From positions 1,612,001-1,676,000 of the forward strand of contig OZ245058.1 of NCBI GenBank assembly GCA_965224595.1: a stretch of DNA of 64,000 bases, written 5' to 3'. Positions 63,465-64,000 of the stretch are shown in pieces. Under the pieces are notes generated by a model. The model had not been told where the DNA came from. It worked only from the letters and a program-made list of their open reading frames with translations, and did no database searches. The translations under genes and the position numbers were made by a program. Origin of the DNA: Aliivibrio_A sp016764915 (GTDB taxonomy: Bacteria > Pseudomonadota > Gammaproteobacteria > Enterobacterales > Vibrionaceae). The first letter of the stretch is position 1, and every line of letters starts with the position of its first letter.

Positions 63465-64000
63465 ATGAGTACTGTTAAACATTCTAAGCTACTAATCTTA
63501 GGCTCAGGCCCTGCCGGTTACACGGCTGCAGTTTACGCCGCAAGAGCCAATTTGAACCCAGTTATGATCACAGGCATGCAGCAAGGCGGTCAATTAACCA
63601 CCACCACTGAAGTTGAAAACTGGCCCGGTGGCGCTGCTGATATGACAGGCCCAGGTTTAATGGAGCAGATGAAAGAGCATGCAGAGCGATTTGAAACAGA
63701 GATTATTTTTGACCACATTAACGAAACCGACTTTAGCCAGCGACCTTTTCGTTTAAAAGGTGATAGTACAGAATACACTTGTGATGCCCTCATCATTTCA
63801 ACCGGTGCTTCTGCTAAATATTTAGGATTGGAATCTGAAGAGCTCTTTAAAGGGCGTGGCGTTTCAGCCTGTGCTACCTGTGACGGTTTCTTCTACCGCA
63901 ACCAGAAAGTGGCGGTAATTGGCGGTGGTAACACAGCCGTTGAAGAGGCGCTGTATCTCTCAAATATTGCTTCAGAAGTCCACCTTGTGCATCGCCGTGA
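63465..64000 (+). CDS. trxB: Thioredoxin reductase (partial, C-terminus outside window)
   Basis: The first 178 codons are visible. FAD motif GSGPAGYTAAVYAARANL, QGGQLTTTTEVENWPG, the redox-active CATC in GVSACATCDGFF (about residues 135-146) and NADPH motif VIGGGNTAVEEALYLS are intact. The enzyme reduces thioredoxin with NADPH. The ATG at 63465 has GGAG 8 bases upstream. The gene runs off the right edge. Confidence 0.95.
   Translation, partial: MSTVKHSKLLILGSGPAGYTAAVYAARANLNPVMITGMQQGGQLTTTTEVENWPGGAADMTGPGLMEQMKEHAERFETEIIFDHINETDFSQRPFRLKGDSTEYTCDALIISTGASAKYLGLESEELFKGRGVSACATCDGFFYRNQKVAVIGGGNTAVEEALYLSNIASEVHLVHRR

Overview
The window is a stretch of a gammaproteobacterial chromosome, almost certainly from Vibrionaceae (Vibrio or a close relative). 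The basis is a set of family-level resemblances recognised by eye: a VarA/UvrY-type response regulator followed by uvrC, pgsA and a tRNA cluster; the block serS-rarA-lolA-ftsK-lrp with divergent ald and trxB; and the Vibrio-type norspermidine operon (fused Dat-Ddc, carboxynorspermidine dehydrogenase, nspC). Base composition is moderate, with AT-rich intergenic regions. No phage, transposase, integrase or CRISPR array was seen.

Layout. 1-1.2 kb: the 5' part of a TPR/GAF signalling protein that runs off the left edge. 1.3-5 kb: a pstSCAB phosphate transporter behind a phased Pho-box array. 5-14 kb: yccT, mgsA, helD and yccS, which are neighbours in E. coli, here interleaved with a prepilin-like gene lacking a normal start codon, a chemoreceptor and a degenerate exonuclease-like protein. 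14-16.7 kb: a DUF1800/DUF1501 pair. 16.6-22.5 kb: the norspermidine operon, preceded by a long structured leader with a 22-codon upstream ORF. 22.6-29.5 kb: accessory genes (GntR and LysR regulators, an SDR enzyme, a sugar-type ABC importer). 29.5-39 kb: a complete trans-4-hydroxy-L-proline catabolic island: a PotABCD-like importer, 4-hydroxyproline epimerase, a D-amino-acid-oxidase-like flavoenzyme, a DapA-family deaminase and 2-oxoglutarate semialdehyde dehydrogenase. Near-identical ATTGTATACAAT-type sites sit in front of three of its transcription units. 39-45.4 kb: a YjeH-type exporter with a divergent Lrp-family regulator, a GGDEF/EAL protein with a dead GGDEF motif, a VOC protein and a divergent HflX-type GTPase.

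45.5-46.6 kb is the most unusual part. A tRNA-Cys, tRNA-Leu, tRNA-Gly operon is followed by four near-identical tandem 157-bp units. Each unit is a mutilated copy of the tRNA-Gly gene (3' half and D-arm kept, 5' acceptor strand lost, T-loop replaced by an insert) plus its own terminator-like hairpin. This resembles the E. coli tyrT/rtT arrangement in design, but with glycine tRNA.

46.8-64 kb is mostly housekeeping: pgsA, uvrC, varA/uvrY, polB, a nucleotidyltransferase-fold protein, efpL (yeiP), a YciU-type DNA mimic, a GcvR-like ACT protein, serS, rarA, lolA, ftsK, lrp, ald and the first part of trxB. All assignments come from reading motifs and from memory of the families; no database search was run.
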